A stretch of DNA of 64,000 bases, from contig CALGGO010000060.1 in assembly GCA_937916085.1 (NCBI GenBank), positions 8,545 through 72,544 of the forward strand, in the 5' to 3' direction. This document shows positions 8,967 to 16,856 of this stretch, in pieces. This DNA is from an uncultured Prevotellaceae bacterium (GTDB taxonomy: Bacteria; Bacteroidota; Bacteroidia; Bacteroidales; Muribaculaceae). The number at the start of each line of letters is the position of its first letter. Within the stretch, counting starts at the first letter, position 1. Position numbers and translations under genes: made by a program. The notes beneath the pieces are model-generated. The model did no database searches and was not told the DNA's origin. It was given only the letters and a program-made list of their open reading frames with translations.

Positions 8967-9320
8967 TTACTTCACAACTTTAGTCGCCGAGGTGGTGCCG
9001 TCGTCCGACAACTCGCCCTGCACCCACACTCCAGTGCCCTCGCCGTAGGCCAGAGGGTCGAGAAGATAAACGGTCTTATTGTCGGCGGCGTAAGTGATCT
9101 TCATCTGTCCGGTCTGCTGTGTGGCGTCATATCCATAGAGGCTTGCTGTCATGTACTCGCCCGAGCGGGTGTAGGACACCACGTTTCCCTCGGGTTGCTC
9201 GGTGATAATCTCCACATTGGCAGTTGCTTTGCCAGCAGGTTTACTCATGGTGTGGACTGGTTGGGCGCCAGCACACATTGCCATTGACGCCACAGCGGTA
9301 AGTAGTAATAATTTCTTCAT
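8967..9320 (-). CDS. Small secreted protein of unknown function
   Basis: A 117-residue protein when started at the ATG at 9320, which gives a clean signal peptide (MKKLLLLTAVASMAMCAGAQ). An upstream in-frame ATG at 9374 would add 18 residues that spoil the signal, so it is rejected. The mature part is about 97 residues, rich in Thr, Tyr and Gly, with short beta-type segments and no cysteine; I do not recognise a family. A promoter-like TATCTTTG (minus strand, 9502-9495) lies about 180 bp upstream. It sits between mazG and dtd, but there is no sign of a functional link. Confidence 0.75.
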   Translation of the reverse strand: MKKLLLLTAVASMAMCAGAQPVHTMSKPAGKATANVEIITEQPEGNVVSYTRSGEYMTASLYGYDATQQTGQMKITYAADNKTVYLLDPLAYGEGTGVWVQGELSDDGTTSATKVVK

Positions 9321-9596
9321 ATTTCCAAATGTCGCAGCACTTTGGTTTAACAATATTAGAGGGTTCTTTTGCAAGTTGGTGTTAGCCTGAGCCGCTCATT
9401 AGGATTTAACAAAACGTCGCTCAGATTTTTGTCACATTTGATTTTACTTATCCCAGTGCCGCATTTCAAGAAAAGGAAATCAGCAATGACATTGCAAAGA
9501 TAAGATTTTCTTTTTATTCAAAGAAATATTTTAAAGATATTATGATAGTGAGTACTTCGTGGTTCTCGCCGTAGGCGACCATCTCGCATATTTGAC

Positions 9597-9780
9597 CTCT
9601 CGCAAAGTTGCACCTGTCGGCGAAAGCAAAGCCGCGCAAGCGCGGTGTTTTTGTCACACGGAAAAAATCCTGCGTGAGCAGGCTTTGTGACGAGCTCCGC
9701 TCGCAGCTTTAGATAAAATGCTCACGCTCGCAAGGCTTTGTGCAAGCACAAACTTTGTCTCGCTTAATCGCATTTTTGTG
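9597..9780. repeat. Degenerate third copy of the multi-hairpin intergenic element
   Basis: This stretch shares blocks with the 201-bp element at 16555-16755: the ATAAAATGCTCACGCTCG block at 9712-9730 and a TCTCGCTTAATCGCATTTTT block at 9758-9777, same orientation. It also contains new hairpins (CCGCGCaaGCGCGG, TTTGTGCaaGCACAAA). Its left end (9597-9632) is an inverted match to 10657-10696. Together these fill the 566-bp gap 9321-9886, in which I see no gene. Confidence 0.75.
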
Positions 9781-9828
9781 AGATTATAATGCTGGTATAC
9801 TGGGACTAATTTTAATTCCAATTTTCAA

Positions 9829-9863
9829 TTAATTTTAAGCGCGTAGCGCGCCCCCTCGAGTGT
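9829..9863. repeat. 35-bp repeat with covarying hairpin, copy 1
   Basis: Matches 10712-10746 in the same orientation with three differences. Two of the three differences (C to T and G to A) fall on opposite sides of the same predicted stem and keep the base pair, which suggests selection for the hairpin rather than for the sequence. The two copies flank dtd. Confidence 0.8.
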
Positions 9864-9886
9864 ATAACGCCACTGTGCCGGGTGTG

Positions 9887-10339
9887 TCACTCACGCAGGC
9901 GTGAGTCGATGATGATGGTGACGGGGCCGTCGTTGATGAGCGACACCTGCATGTCGGCGCCGAAGACGCCACGCTGCACGGGCTTGCCCATTAATTGCTC
10001 CACCTCCTGGCAGTAGAGCTCATAGAGCGGCACGGCGAGGTCGTGGCCTGCGGCATGGATGTAGCTGGGGCGGTTGCCCTTGCGGGTGCTAGCGTTAAGG
10101 GTGAACTGGCTCACTGCCAGCACCTCGCCGCCGGCATCTACGATGTTGCGGTTCATCACTCCAGCGTCGTCGTCAAAGACGCGCAGGTTCACCGTCTTCT
10201 GCGCCAGCCACCGCACGTCGTCCTCGGTGTCGCCCTCGCGCACCCCCACCAGCACCATGTAGCCGCCGCCTATCGCACTATGCACCTCGCCGCCAATGGC
10301 TACCGATGCCTCTCTCACTCGTTGTATAACTATTCTCAT
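9887..10339 (-). CDS. dtd: D-aminoacyl-tRNA deacylase
   Basis: A 150-residue DTD that removes D-amino acids from mischarged tRNA. The two signature motifs are present: SQFTL (active-site Ser-Gln-x-x-Thr) and the NDGPVT cross-subunit Gly-Pro motif near the C-terminus. Full length for the family. The ATG at 10339 follows two TNNNAAC heptads directly (TGATAAC, TGACAAC, then TGATATG). A TAACTTTG box at 10376-10369 could be its -7 element. Confidence 0.96.
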   Translation of the reverse strand: MRIVIQRVREASVAIGGEVHSAIGGGYMVLVGVREGDTEDDVRWLAQKTVNLRVFDDDAGVMNRNIVDAGGEVLAVSQFTLNASTRKGNRPSYIHAAGHDLAVPLYELYCQEVEQLMGKPVQRGVFGADMQVSLINDGPVTIIIDSRLRE

Positions 10340-10417
10340 ATCAGTTGTCAGTTATCAGATGTCAGATGCAAAGTTACTATTTTTTTAGACATACTGACGT
10401 GAGAAAAGAAGATTTCT

Positions 10418-10618
10418 GCGCCCTGCGGGCGAAATTAGAGCACTTCGTGCTAAAAAATGCGATTAAGCGAGAGAAGACAAGAACTTGTTCTTTGTATTCC
10501 GAGCGTGAGCATTTTATCCAAATTGATGTTGCGCCCAAGGGCGCTAAAATTATTTTAAAATAAAATTTTAGTGCGAAGCACCACAATAATGTTAGAGCCA
10601 AAGGCTCTTTAATTTCCA
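10418..10618. repeat. 201-bp multi-hairpin element, copy A
   Basis: Inverted copy of 16555-16755, equal in length (201 bp) and nearly identical. It is a chain of small hairpins with 3-4 base loops: GCCCtgcGGGC, AGCACttcGTGCT, GCGCCcaaGGGCGC, GTGCgaaGCAC and GAGCCaaaGGCTC, separated by AT-rich linkers. Most differences between the two copies are in the loops. No convincing coding frame. The remainder of the 713-bp gap (10340-11052) holds heptads beside dtd, further hairpins at 10619-10700, the 35-bp repeat and the promoter of the next gene. Confidence 0.9.
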
Positions 10619-10711
10619 TGTGCTGTGGCACATGGCGACCGTTCCTGCGTAAGCAGGCTTTGCTTTCGCCTACAGGTGCAACTTTGCGAGAGAACAAATG
10701 TGGATTTTGAT

Positions 10712-10746
10712 TTAATTTTAAGCGTGTAGCGCACCCCTTCGAGTGT
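10712..10746. repeat. 35-bp repeat with covarying hairpin, copy 2
   Basis: Second copy of the 9829-9863 sequence. Differences at the fourth and twelfth bases of the GCG-rich segment compensate each other in the stem. Confidence 0.8.
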
Positions 10747-10890
10747 CAAAAGCCACTGTTGGGAGCCCTTGCTGCTTGGGGGTTACCGAGCTTCATACTT
10801 GCAACCATTTTCACTGCTGGGATTTTGTTTAAGAAACAATCCGTTTCGTTGGTTTTTATTTCTTATTTATTGAAAAGCAGCGATTTATTT

Positions 10891-10921
10891 TTTGCTTGTA
10901 TATTTATAATGTATAATTTTG
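10891..10921 (+). promoter_or_regulatory. Consensus Bacteroidetes promoter for the giant secreted protein gene
   Basis: TTTG at 10891-10894, a 19-bp spacer and TAATTTTG at 10914-10921 match the -33/-7 consensus of the primary sigma factor of Bacteroidetes. Predicted leader about 125 nt to the ATG at 11053. A second TAATTTTG at 10937-10944 lacks a well-spaced -33 box. Confidence 0.8.
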
Positions 10922-11052
10922 CTTGCTTAATTATGCTAATTTTGACTTATCAAGCCTATTACAATTAGTGGTTTCAAAGTTTGAAATTGAATTAAAAACA
11001 GCTGATTTAAATAGAGACAAACAATATATTTATTAACTAAACTTATCAATTT

Positions 11053-14000
11053 ATGTTCAAAAAAATTTATCTAAAATTACTGATGGGCTTGCTGCTCACG
11101 GCACTCTCCGTGCCGCTAGCAAAGGCTGCTGAAGAAGTATTTGACTTTACTTCTAACCATTATGGTTATAATACTGGAGACGAATTAACCACTATAATTG
11201 GTAGTGATATTTCTATAAGCTTCTCAGGTGATGGTAGTTCTACTATAAGTTCAAATTACATCAATTTTGTTAAGAACTCAACTATGACTTTTAGCTTCTC
11301 GAACAATATCACTAGCATTCTTTTTGAGGGTGTCAGACTTCAAGGAAATGGAAATACTACTACATCAAACATTTTTATGTATGTTATTAATGGAGGAGGT
11401 TATACAACAGGGTCTTGGACAAGTTCGACAGGCAAAGCAACGTGGACTGGTTCTTCCAATTCTCCTTATTTTAAAAACTATGACAGTGATGGTGCTTATC
11501 CAATTCGTATTTCCAAAATCACTGTTACATATGATGGTAGTGGCAACAAATATGAGGCTACCCCATCACCTGCATCAATTGCTTTTGGTGCAGTAAATAA
11601 GGGAGAGGAATCAACTCAAACCATCGTATTGAAGAATACTGGTACAGGCGACGCTGACTTTACCCCCGTTCCATCAATTACCGATGATGCATCAGGTGTT
11701 TTCTCAATAGAAAGCGGTTATGAGACTGGAGTGCTTGAAGTTGGAAACACTCGAAACTACAATATTGTTTTCAATCCAAATGCAGAAGGCAGTTTTACTG
11801 GAAACTTAGTCTTCACTATGACAGGTGAGGATGGTAATGAAAGGACATTAACCGTTCCTCTCTCTGGTACCGGCAACAAGGCTCTCTATGATGCCTCTGT
11901 TACTCCTGATGAGGGTCAGCTTGACTTTGGAAAGATTATCGTTGGCAGGACTGCCACTAAGAAGGTGAAGATTACCAGCCTTGGCACACAGCCCATTGCT
12001 CCAACAGTATCAATAACTGGTACTGGCTTTGACGTGAACTATACCACCACTACTCTCAACCTTAATGAGAGTAACGAGATTACTGTAACATTCACCCCTA
12101 CTGCCGCCAGCACCATTTACACTGGCCGCTTGACAATCACCGCCTACGACGGCAAGACCTTTAACTTCACCCTTAAGGGCGAGGGCAAGGACGCAAGCGA
12201 AGCCACAGACTTCGACAACGGCACCTACAAGTGGCCTATCAACGCCGATGAGGCTGACCAAGTGACATCTTACTATTCAGAGATTGCCACCGACCCCGAC
12301 CAGATGATAGCCTTGATGCGTGCCGTGTATATGGACACATCGCTTCCTGGCAGCATTACGCGCGGTTACAGCAGTGCTGGTGTAGGTGATGGCACGGTAG
12401 ATTACCCTGCAATAGGTACAATGACAGGCTCATACGCCAATCCGTCTTATAATGATGCTTATGGTTGGAATATCCCGTCAAAGAGCATCATTACAGCACA
12501 ATCATTCTCTAACAAGAATCTGAATTATTTTAACCGCACAGATTACACTCCAGAAACAGAAGGTCTTACTCTTTTGTTGGTTGAGGTGAAAGACGGTGTA
12601 GATGCTTCTAAGACCAATGGCATAGTTTCACAAAGTTCTACTGACTATGCTAGTTTGCGTAACATTTTTGAAAAGACATTCAGTAGTGTTCGCATTATAA
12701 GCTCTTCTAAGGAGCTTGATGATGACACAAACCCAGGCACCCTGTTTAAGATTGACTGCGACCGCATGAACCGCTTCTTCCTTCTGGGCAAGGGACGTCT
12801 GCGCCAGTATGGAAGCTATATTGGTACTGGAGATAACATTTTCTATGGTTCTTACTGGCAAAATGACATATCATCATTTACAGAGATGGAGAATGGACCC
12901 TTCTACCAGATGTTTGAGCAATTCAGCCCTGTATCACTCACTGGTAGTTCAGCATACGCTACTGATATCTACCAATCCCTTGTAAACGGTGACACCTATG
13001 GTGTAGAGCACGACTGTGAAGCAATTCCTTGGGCAAACGACGGTTACGGCATTATTGGCCACGAGTTCAACCTCTATGGACGTGACTCTTACGCCTCCGA
13101 CTGCCAGGACATTCGCGACCTGTTGCTTTTTATTCCCAAATACCGCATGAAATGGTGGTATAGTAGCGGTAGTGGCCGTGACGGCAAGTCAACTGAGGAG
13201 CCATCTGTCGATATGTACAAGAACTACAACAAGGACTATGAGCCAACAATGGGACTGTTTGTAATCAATCAGAATGAGATTACAGGCAAGAAGGTTGAGA
13301 ATGCAAGGAAATATAACCTGCATTTCAGCTGGACTTCCAACTTGGCTAAGTTCTTGCCTGGCGCCAATGGCAAATACACCCTCTATCAAGTAATTACCAC
13401 CACCAATGCCGATGGCACTGTTACCAAGAATTATGTTGAAGTGGATAATGCCGTGGTTGATGCCAACACGCTTAAGTTTGACTGGAATAACGTGCCAATG
13501 GAAGCTAACGGCCGTGAGATGACTTTCGTTGTTCGCGGACAAGATGCCGATGGTTTCTTGACGCTACAATACTCCAACGAGCGCAGCTTCTATATCCCTG
13601 GTTATGAGAATAAAGAGCAGTTGAAGCTTGCGATGAATGTTGACAGCTACTTCAGCCGCTTTGACCCACAGCTGGTTCAGAACAACTACTCCAACTCCCT
13701 CACCATCGACAATGCTGGCACATCGTTGCTTAGCACTTATCTGTCGGACGGCACTGACGGCGACGCTACGGTGTTCCACATTTGGCGCGTTCCCAATGGC
13801 AACTACGACAATAAAGTTGAGGTAGCTACCGCAACTGTCACCAGCAAGACTACAAGTGATGGCACTATGAATCTTGTGGTGGTTCCCGCTACTCAAAGTG
13901 AGTTTACCTATGGCTATCATGCTAATCCTGATGTTATAAACACCACATTCAGCATTAACAGCAATGATGTGGTGACATTCAGCAATTTCAGCTTCTACGA

Positions 14001-15672
14001 CAACTTCAGCGAAGCTATTCCTGCCGATAACAGTCACCCTAGCAATTATGTTTACTACGTGACCTTTACCGCAGCCACACCATTCACAACCTATAATCCC
14101 GAAGGCATCCCCGACATTGCTACTTGGCAAGAAGGCAAGATTTTTGCTTACTTTGAGAGAAAGTATAATGAATGGAATGAAGTTAGAGCTTACGCATGGA
14201 ATGGTGACGTTAAATTTGCTGGAGAATGGGCTGGAACCGAACTCACCCCGCTTAAAAATGACAACAATGAAGATACTAATGTATATCTCTGGAGTATTGA
14301 TGAGCGTTCTGATGATCTTATCCCCGAATATATAATATTTAGTTATAGAGATGGTTATGGTAATTGGCACAAGACTCAGGATATGGCATTTACCAATGGT
14401 GGCTATTATACTATTACCAGTTACAATGATGGTGGTGAGCAAGTTACTGGAGGTATGGTTGGCACTGTCAGCGAAAGCAGCACAGATGCGACAAGTAACA
14501 CCGTTACCGTTCCAGTTTACAAGACTGCAATGGCTATGAGTCCTATCAGTCAAACTGCTGTTGATGAAGACCTTCTCCATCAGGCACCTGCCAACACTCA
14601 GTTCACTATCAACGTACAAAGTTCCGCGAGGAGCGAGATTCTGCGTTACGACGCTTACCGTTGGGCAGATAGTGAATATGGCACCACACAGAATCCACGC
14701 ATGATTCTTGACCCGAATAATAGTGGAGAGACAACGCAAGATGAGGAGGACGTTGATCCAGCAGGACAAGCCAATAATGAGAGTGACCACTACACTACCA
14801 AGATGAATAATGACTATACAGGTTCAGTTTCATTTGTCAATGGTAATAACTCAGCATGGGCCCCATTTGAGGATAACTTCATGCTTCAAAAAAATCCAGC
14901 ACCAGCAGCCGACACTTACACCTATGCGCCAGTAGTTGAGTTGTGCCCACCAGCAGGCTCTTATTACTCTGGAACTACGCCTCGTGTTGACTACAACACC
15001 TACGGTGCTCCATTGCAGGCTGCTGCCGGCGGTGAGTTGAATATTGTAGAGGTTGAGAAGAAAGCCAGCAATTATACTTGGCCTGTTGATAACCCAACTT
15101 ACAGATACTATAATGTATTCTTGACTATTAATTCCGACAAGATTATTGTTCCTGCAGGATATGAGATTTATAAGGTTCGCATTTGGCGTCAAATCAACGA
15201 AGACTATCTTGGTGAGCAAGAAGGCAAGGGCTATGAGGACCGCTTGGATCTTGACGAAAATGGAGAGTATCTGTTTGAGGATATTGAGGCATGCCAGCCT
15301 GGCGGCTCTTTAGGCAGCACAGAACTCGGCACCAGTGGCAATGGTCCAGTTTATGCCGGCACCTTTGGCGCTAAGATTGTAGAAGGGACTGAAGTGATTC
15401 CAATGAAGTTTACTGTTCGCGTTTACTTCACCAAGCCTTCAAGTGCCAAGGCAGGTGAGCAGCCTTACTACATCGCAGAGACCGTTATTGAGGACGAGCT
15501 CACTAGCGATGTTCCCACCAGCATCTTTGGTGTTGAGGCTTCTCGCAATGTCACTGGCGTGAAGTACTACAACATGGCTGGTATTGAGAGCGACGTTCCA
15601 TTCAATGGTGTAAACATCATGGTTACCACCTACGACGATGGCTCACGCTCAACTACTAAGATCTTGAAATAA
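11053..15672 (+). CDS. Giant secreted protein with choice-of-anchor D (ASPM/Hydin-like) domains
   Basis: A 1539-residue exported protein. Signal peptide at residues 1-25 ending LAKA. Two tandem immunoglobulin-like domains of the ASPM/SPD-2/Hydin (choice-of-anchor D) type lie at about 172-275 and 280-378; each has the SIAFGAVNKGE or QLDFGKIIVGR strand typical of the family. A long middle region (about 380-1450) is rich in Asn, Asp, Thr and aromatic residues with several fibronectin-like stretches; no catalytic motif seen. The end carries a compact module (VKYYNMAGIESDVPFNG...GSRSTTKILK) like the C-terminal modules of other large Bacteroidales exported proteins, possibly a sorting signal. Monocistronic: consensus promoter upstream, strong terminator downstream. 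Role unknown, probably cell-surface. Confidence 0.85.
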   Translation: MFKKIYLKLLMGLLLTALSVPLAKAAEEVFDFTSNHYGYNTGDELTTIIGSDISISFSGDGSSTISSNYINFVKNSTMTFSFSNNITSILFEGVRLQGNGNTTTSNIFMYVINGGGYTTGSWTSSTGKATWTGSSNSPYFKNYDSDGAYPIRISKITVTYDGSGNKYEATPSPASIAFGAVNKGEESTQTIVLKNTGTGDADFTPVPSITDDASGVFSIESGYETGVLEVGNTRNYNIVFNPNAEGSFTGNLVFTMTGEDGNERTLTVPLSGTGNKALYDASVTPDEGQLDFGKIIVGRTATKKVKITSLGTQPIAPTVSITGTGFDVNYTTTTLNLNESNEITVTFTPTAASTIYTGRLTITAYDGKTFNFTLKGEGKDASEATDFDNGTYKWPINADEADQVTSYYSEIATDPDQMIALMRAVYMDTSLPGSITRGYSSAGVGDGTVDYPAIGTMTGSYANPSYNDAYGWNIPSKSIITAQSFSNKNLNYFNRTDYTPETEGLTLLLVEVKDGVDASKTNGIVSQSSTDYASLRNIFEKTFSSVRIISSSKELDDDTNPGTLFKIDCDRMNRFFLLGKGRLRQYGSYIGTGDNIFYGSYWQNDISSFTEMENGPFYQMFEQFSPVSLTGSSAYATDIYQSLVNGDTYGVEHDCEAIPWANDGYGIIGHEFNLYGRDSYASDCQDIRDLLLFIPKYRMKWWYSSGSGRDGKSTEEPSVDMYKNYNKDYEPTMGLFVINQNEITGKKVENARKYNLHFSWTSNLAKFLPGANGKYTLYQVITTTNADGTVTKNYVEVDNAVVDANTLKFDWNNVPMEANGREMTFVVRGQDADGFLTLQYSNERSFYIPGYENKEQLKLAMNVDSYFSRFDPQLVQNNYSNSLTIDNAGTSLLSTYLSDGTDGDATVFHIWRVPNGNYDNKVEVATATVTSKTTSDGTMNLVVVPATQSEFTYGYHANPDVINTTFSINSNDVVTFSNFSFYDNFSEAIPADNSHPSNYVYYVTFTAATPFTTYNPEGIPDIATWQEGKIFAYFERKYNEWNEVRAYAWNGDVKFAGEWAGTELTPLKNDNNEDTNVYLWSIDERSDDLIPEYIIFSYRDGYGNWHKTQDMAFTNGGYYTITSYNDGGEQVTGGMVGTVSESSTDATSNTVTVPVYKTAMAMSPISQTAVDEDLLHQAPANTQFTINVQSSARSEILRYDAYRWADSEYGTTQNPRMILDPNNSGETTQDEEDVDPAGQANNESDHYTTKMNNDYTGSVSFVNGNNSAWAPFEDNFMLQKNPAPAADTYTYAPVVELCPPAGSYYSGTTPRVDYNTYGAPLQAAAGGELNIVEVEKKASNYTWPVDNPTYRYYNVFLTINSDKIIVPAGYEIYKVRIWRQINEDYLGEQEGKGYEDRLDLDENGEYLFEDIEACQPGGSLGSTELGTSGNGPVYAGTFGAKIVEGTEVIPMKFTVRVYFTKPSSAKAGEQPYYIAETVIEDELTSDVPTSIFGVEASRNVTGVKYYNMAGIESDVPFNGVNIMVTTYDDGSRSTTKILK

Positions 15673-15700
15673 AAATTTTAGATAAGTTTTTATTGACGAG

Positions 15701-15727
15701 GAGGGCGACAAAAATTTTGTCGCCCTC
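15701..15727 (+). terminator. Terminator after the giant secreted protein gene
   Basis: A near-perfect 13-bp stem (GAGGGCGACAAAA paired with TTTTGTCGCCCTC) around a single A, 28 bp after the stop codon. The A/T inner part makes it usable in both directions. Confidence 0.8.
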
Positions 15728-15761
15728 TTCTTGCTTTGAGAGCCCGCCAAGGCGGGCGGCG

Positions 15762-15836
15762 GACAGGTCGGACAGGTCGGACGGGTCGGACAGGTCGGAC
15801 GAGTCGGACGGGTCGGACAAGTCGGACGGGTCGGAC
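15762..15836. repeat. Tandem nonamer array (GACNRGTCG)
   Basis: About eight in-phase 9-bp units (GACAGGTCG, GACGGGTCG, GACGAGTCG, GACAAGTCG) directly after a GCCCGCCaaGGCGGGC hairpin at 15743-15758. It is followed by four TNNNAAC heptads (15852-15879). The reverse strand reads as a Ser-Asp-Pro/Leu repeat peptide, which I regard as incidental. Confidence 0.9.
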
Positions 15837-15890
15837 AAGGCGTTACTGAAACTAAGAACTGAGAACTATTAACTATAAACTATTTAGTTT

Positions 15891-15906
15891 TGGCACGTTT
15901 TTTGCA
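15891..15906 (+). promoter_or_regulatory. Perfect sigma-54-type promoter before the NfeD-SPFH pair
   Basis: TGGCACG, four bases, TTGCA: an exact match to the RpoN -24/-12 consensus, with GG and GC separated by 10 bp. Predicted start near 15917, leader about 145 nt to the nfeD ATG. No TAnnTTTG box is suitably placed. Confidence 0.75.
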
Positions 15907-16006
15907 ATTTGTGTTGTGAAAAGCTATGATTTTTGCCAATTGTGTTGATGGTGTGTGATTTTTTCACTACTTTTACGCACTAATTCACGGTAACAGCAAC
16001 TATTGC

Positions 16007-16038
16007 CTTGTGAGCTTGTTTACTTGTGAGCTTGTTTA
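16007..16038 (+). repeat. Octamer leader array before nfeD
   Basis: CTTGTGAG, CTTGTTTA, CTTGTGAG, CTTGTTTA: two perfect 16-bp tandem copies, followed by AT-rich DNA to the ATG at 16063. The CTYGTNNN octamer recurs before the genes at 34590, 35776 and 56192. Confidence 0.9.
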
Positions 16039-16062
16039 CTAATTAAATAAAACCATACAATT

Positions 16063-16515
16063 ATGATTGATTATTTTAGTAGCCATTTGTGGCAGTTTTG
16101 GACGTTGGTAGGTTTCATCTGCCTGATTTTGGAGTTGACCTCTGGCGACTTTTTCATCATGTGTTTCTCGATAGGCGCTTTTATCGCAGCGCTAGCCTCG
16201 GCTTTTGTGCCGAGCTTCACGGTGCAGATTCTCATCTTTGCTGTGGCATCGCTGCTGTGTCTGCTCTTTGTGAGGCCGCTGGCGCTCAAGTATTTCCACC
16301 GCAAGGGTGAGGACCGTCCCAGCAATGTCGATGCCATGATAGGCCGCAAGGGCGTGGTGACCGACGCCATCGCTGCCGGCGGCTATGGCCGCGTGAAGAT
16401 TGACGGCGACTCGTGGAAGGCTTGCGGCGTGAACGACGAGCCCATCGACAAGGATGCCCGCGTGGAGGTGGTGTCGATGGCAAGCACCATCATCACCGTG
16501 CGACCCTTGAAATAA
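16063..16515 (+). CDS. NfeD-family membrane protein
   Basis: A 150-residue short-type NfeD protein: two to three membrane segments in residues 9-75 and a C-terminal OB-fold (about 90-150, starting IGRKGVV). Such proteins pair with SPFH/stomatin proteins and are thought to organise membrane microdomains or help membrane-stress resistance. The partner SPFH gene follows at 16854 on the same strand, separated by a 201-bp hairpin element. Expression likely starts from the sigma-54-like site at 15891. The stop is followed by three ATGCNGA heptads. Confidence 0.9.
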   Translation: MIDYFSSHLWQFWTLVGFICLILELTSGDFFIMCFSIGAFIAALASAFVPSFTVQILIFAVASLLCLLFVRPLALKYFHRKGEDRPSNVDAMIGRKGVVTDAIAAGGYGRVKIDGDSWKACGVNDEPIDKDARVEVVSMASTIITVRPLK

Positions 16516-16554
16516 TGCAGAATGCTGAATGCAGAATCTTTGCCACTCTAAGAG

Positions 16555-16755
16555 TGGAAATTAGAGAGCCTGCGGCTCTAATATTATTGTGGTGCTACGC
16601 ACTAAAATTTTAATTTAAAATAATTTTAGCGCCCTTGGGCGCAACATCAATTTGGATAAAATGCTCACGCTCGGAATACAAAGAACAAGTTCTTGTCTTC
16701 TCTCGCTTAATCGCATTTTTTAGCACGAAGTGCTCTAATTTCGCCCGCAGGGCGC
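16555..16755. repeat. 201-bp multi-hairpin element, copy B
   Basis: Inverted relative to 10418-10618. It sits inside the nfeD-SPFH operon, so its chain of five small hairpins would be in the intercistronic transcript. Loop changes relative to copy A include GAGCCtttGGCTC versus GAGCCtgcGGCTC and GTGCttcGCAC versus GTGCtacGCAC (written in this orientation). Confidence 0.9.
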
Positions 16756-16766
16756 TTGTCTCGGCA

Positions 16767-16856
16767 TCTAGAACTTCTACAAAATCTAGATATTATAGAA
16801 TGTCTAGAAAGAACTAAGAACTGATAACTCTAAACTTATAACTTATAACTATTATG
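16767..16856 (+). repeat. Composite nonamer-heptad leader flush with SPFH start
   Basis: TCTAGA-like words start at 16767, 16776, 16785, 16794 and 16803 (exact 9-bp period). They pass into TNNNAAC heptads (TAAGAAC, TGATAAC, TCTAAAC, TTATAAC, TTATAAC) that end in TATTATG, where ATG is the SPFH start. Confidence 0.9.

Noticed and set aside
10377..10697. 106-codon frame and its counterpart at 16413-16817
   Set aside because: They translate the multi-hairpin element; copies differ in frame and ends, and loop changes are not codon-neutral.
15656..15838. Ser-Asp-Pro repeat peptide on the minus strand
   Set aside because: It is only the translation of the GACNRGTCG nonamer array plus the terminator; no homology or start signal.
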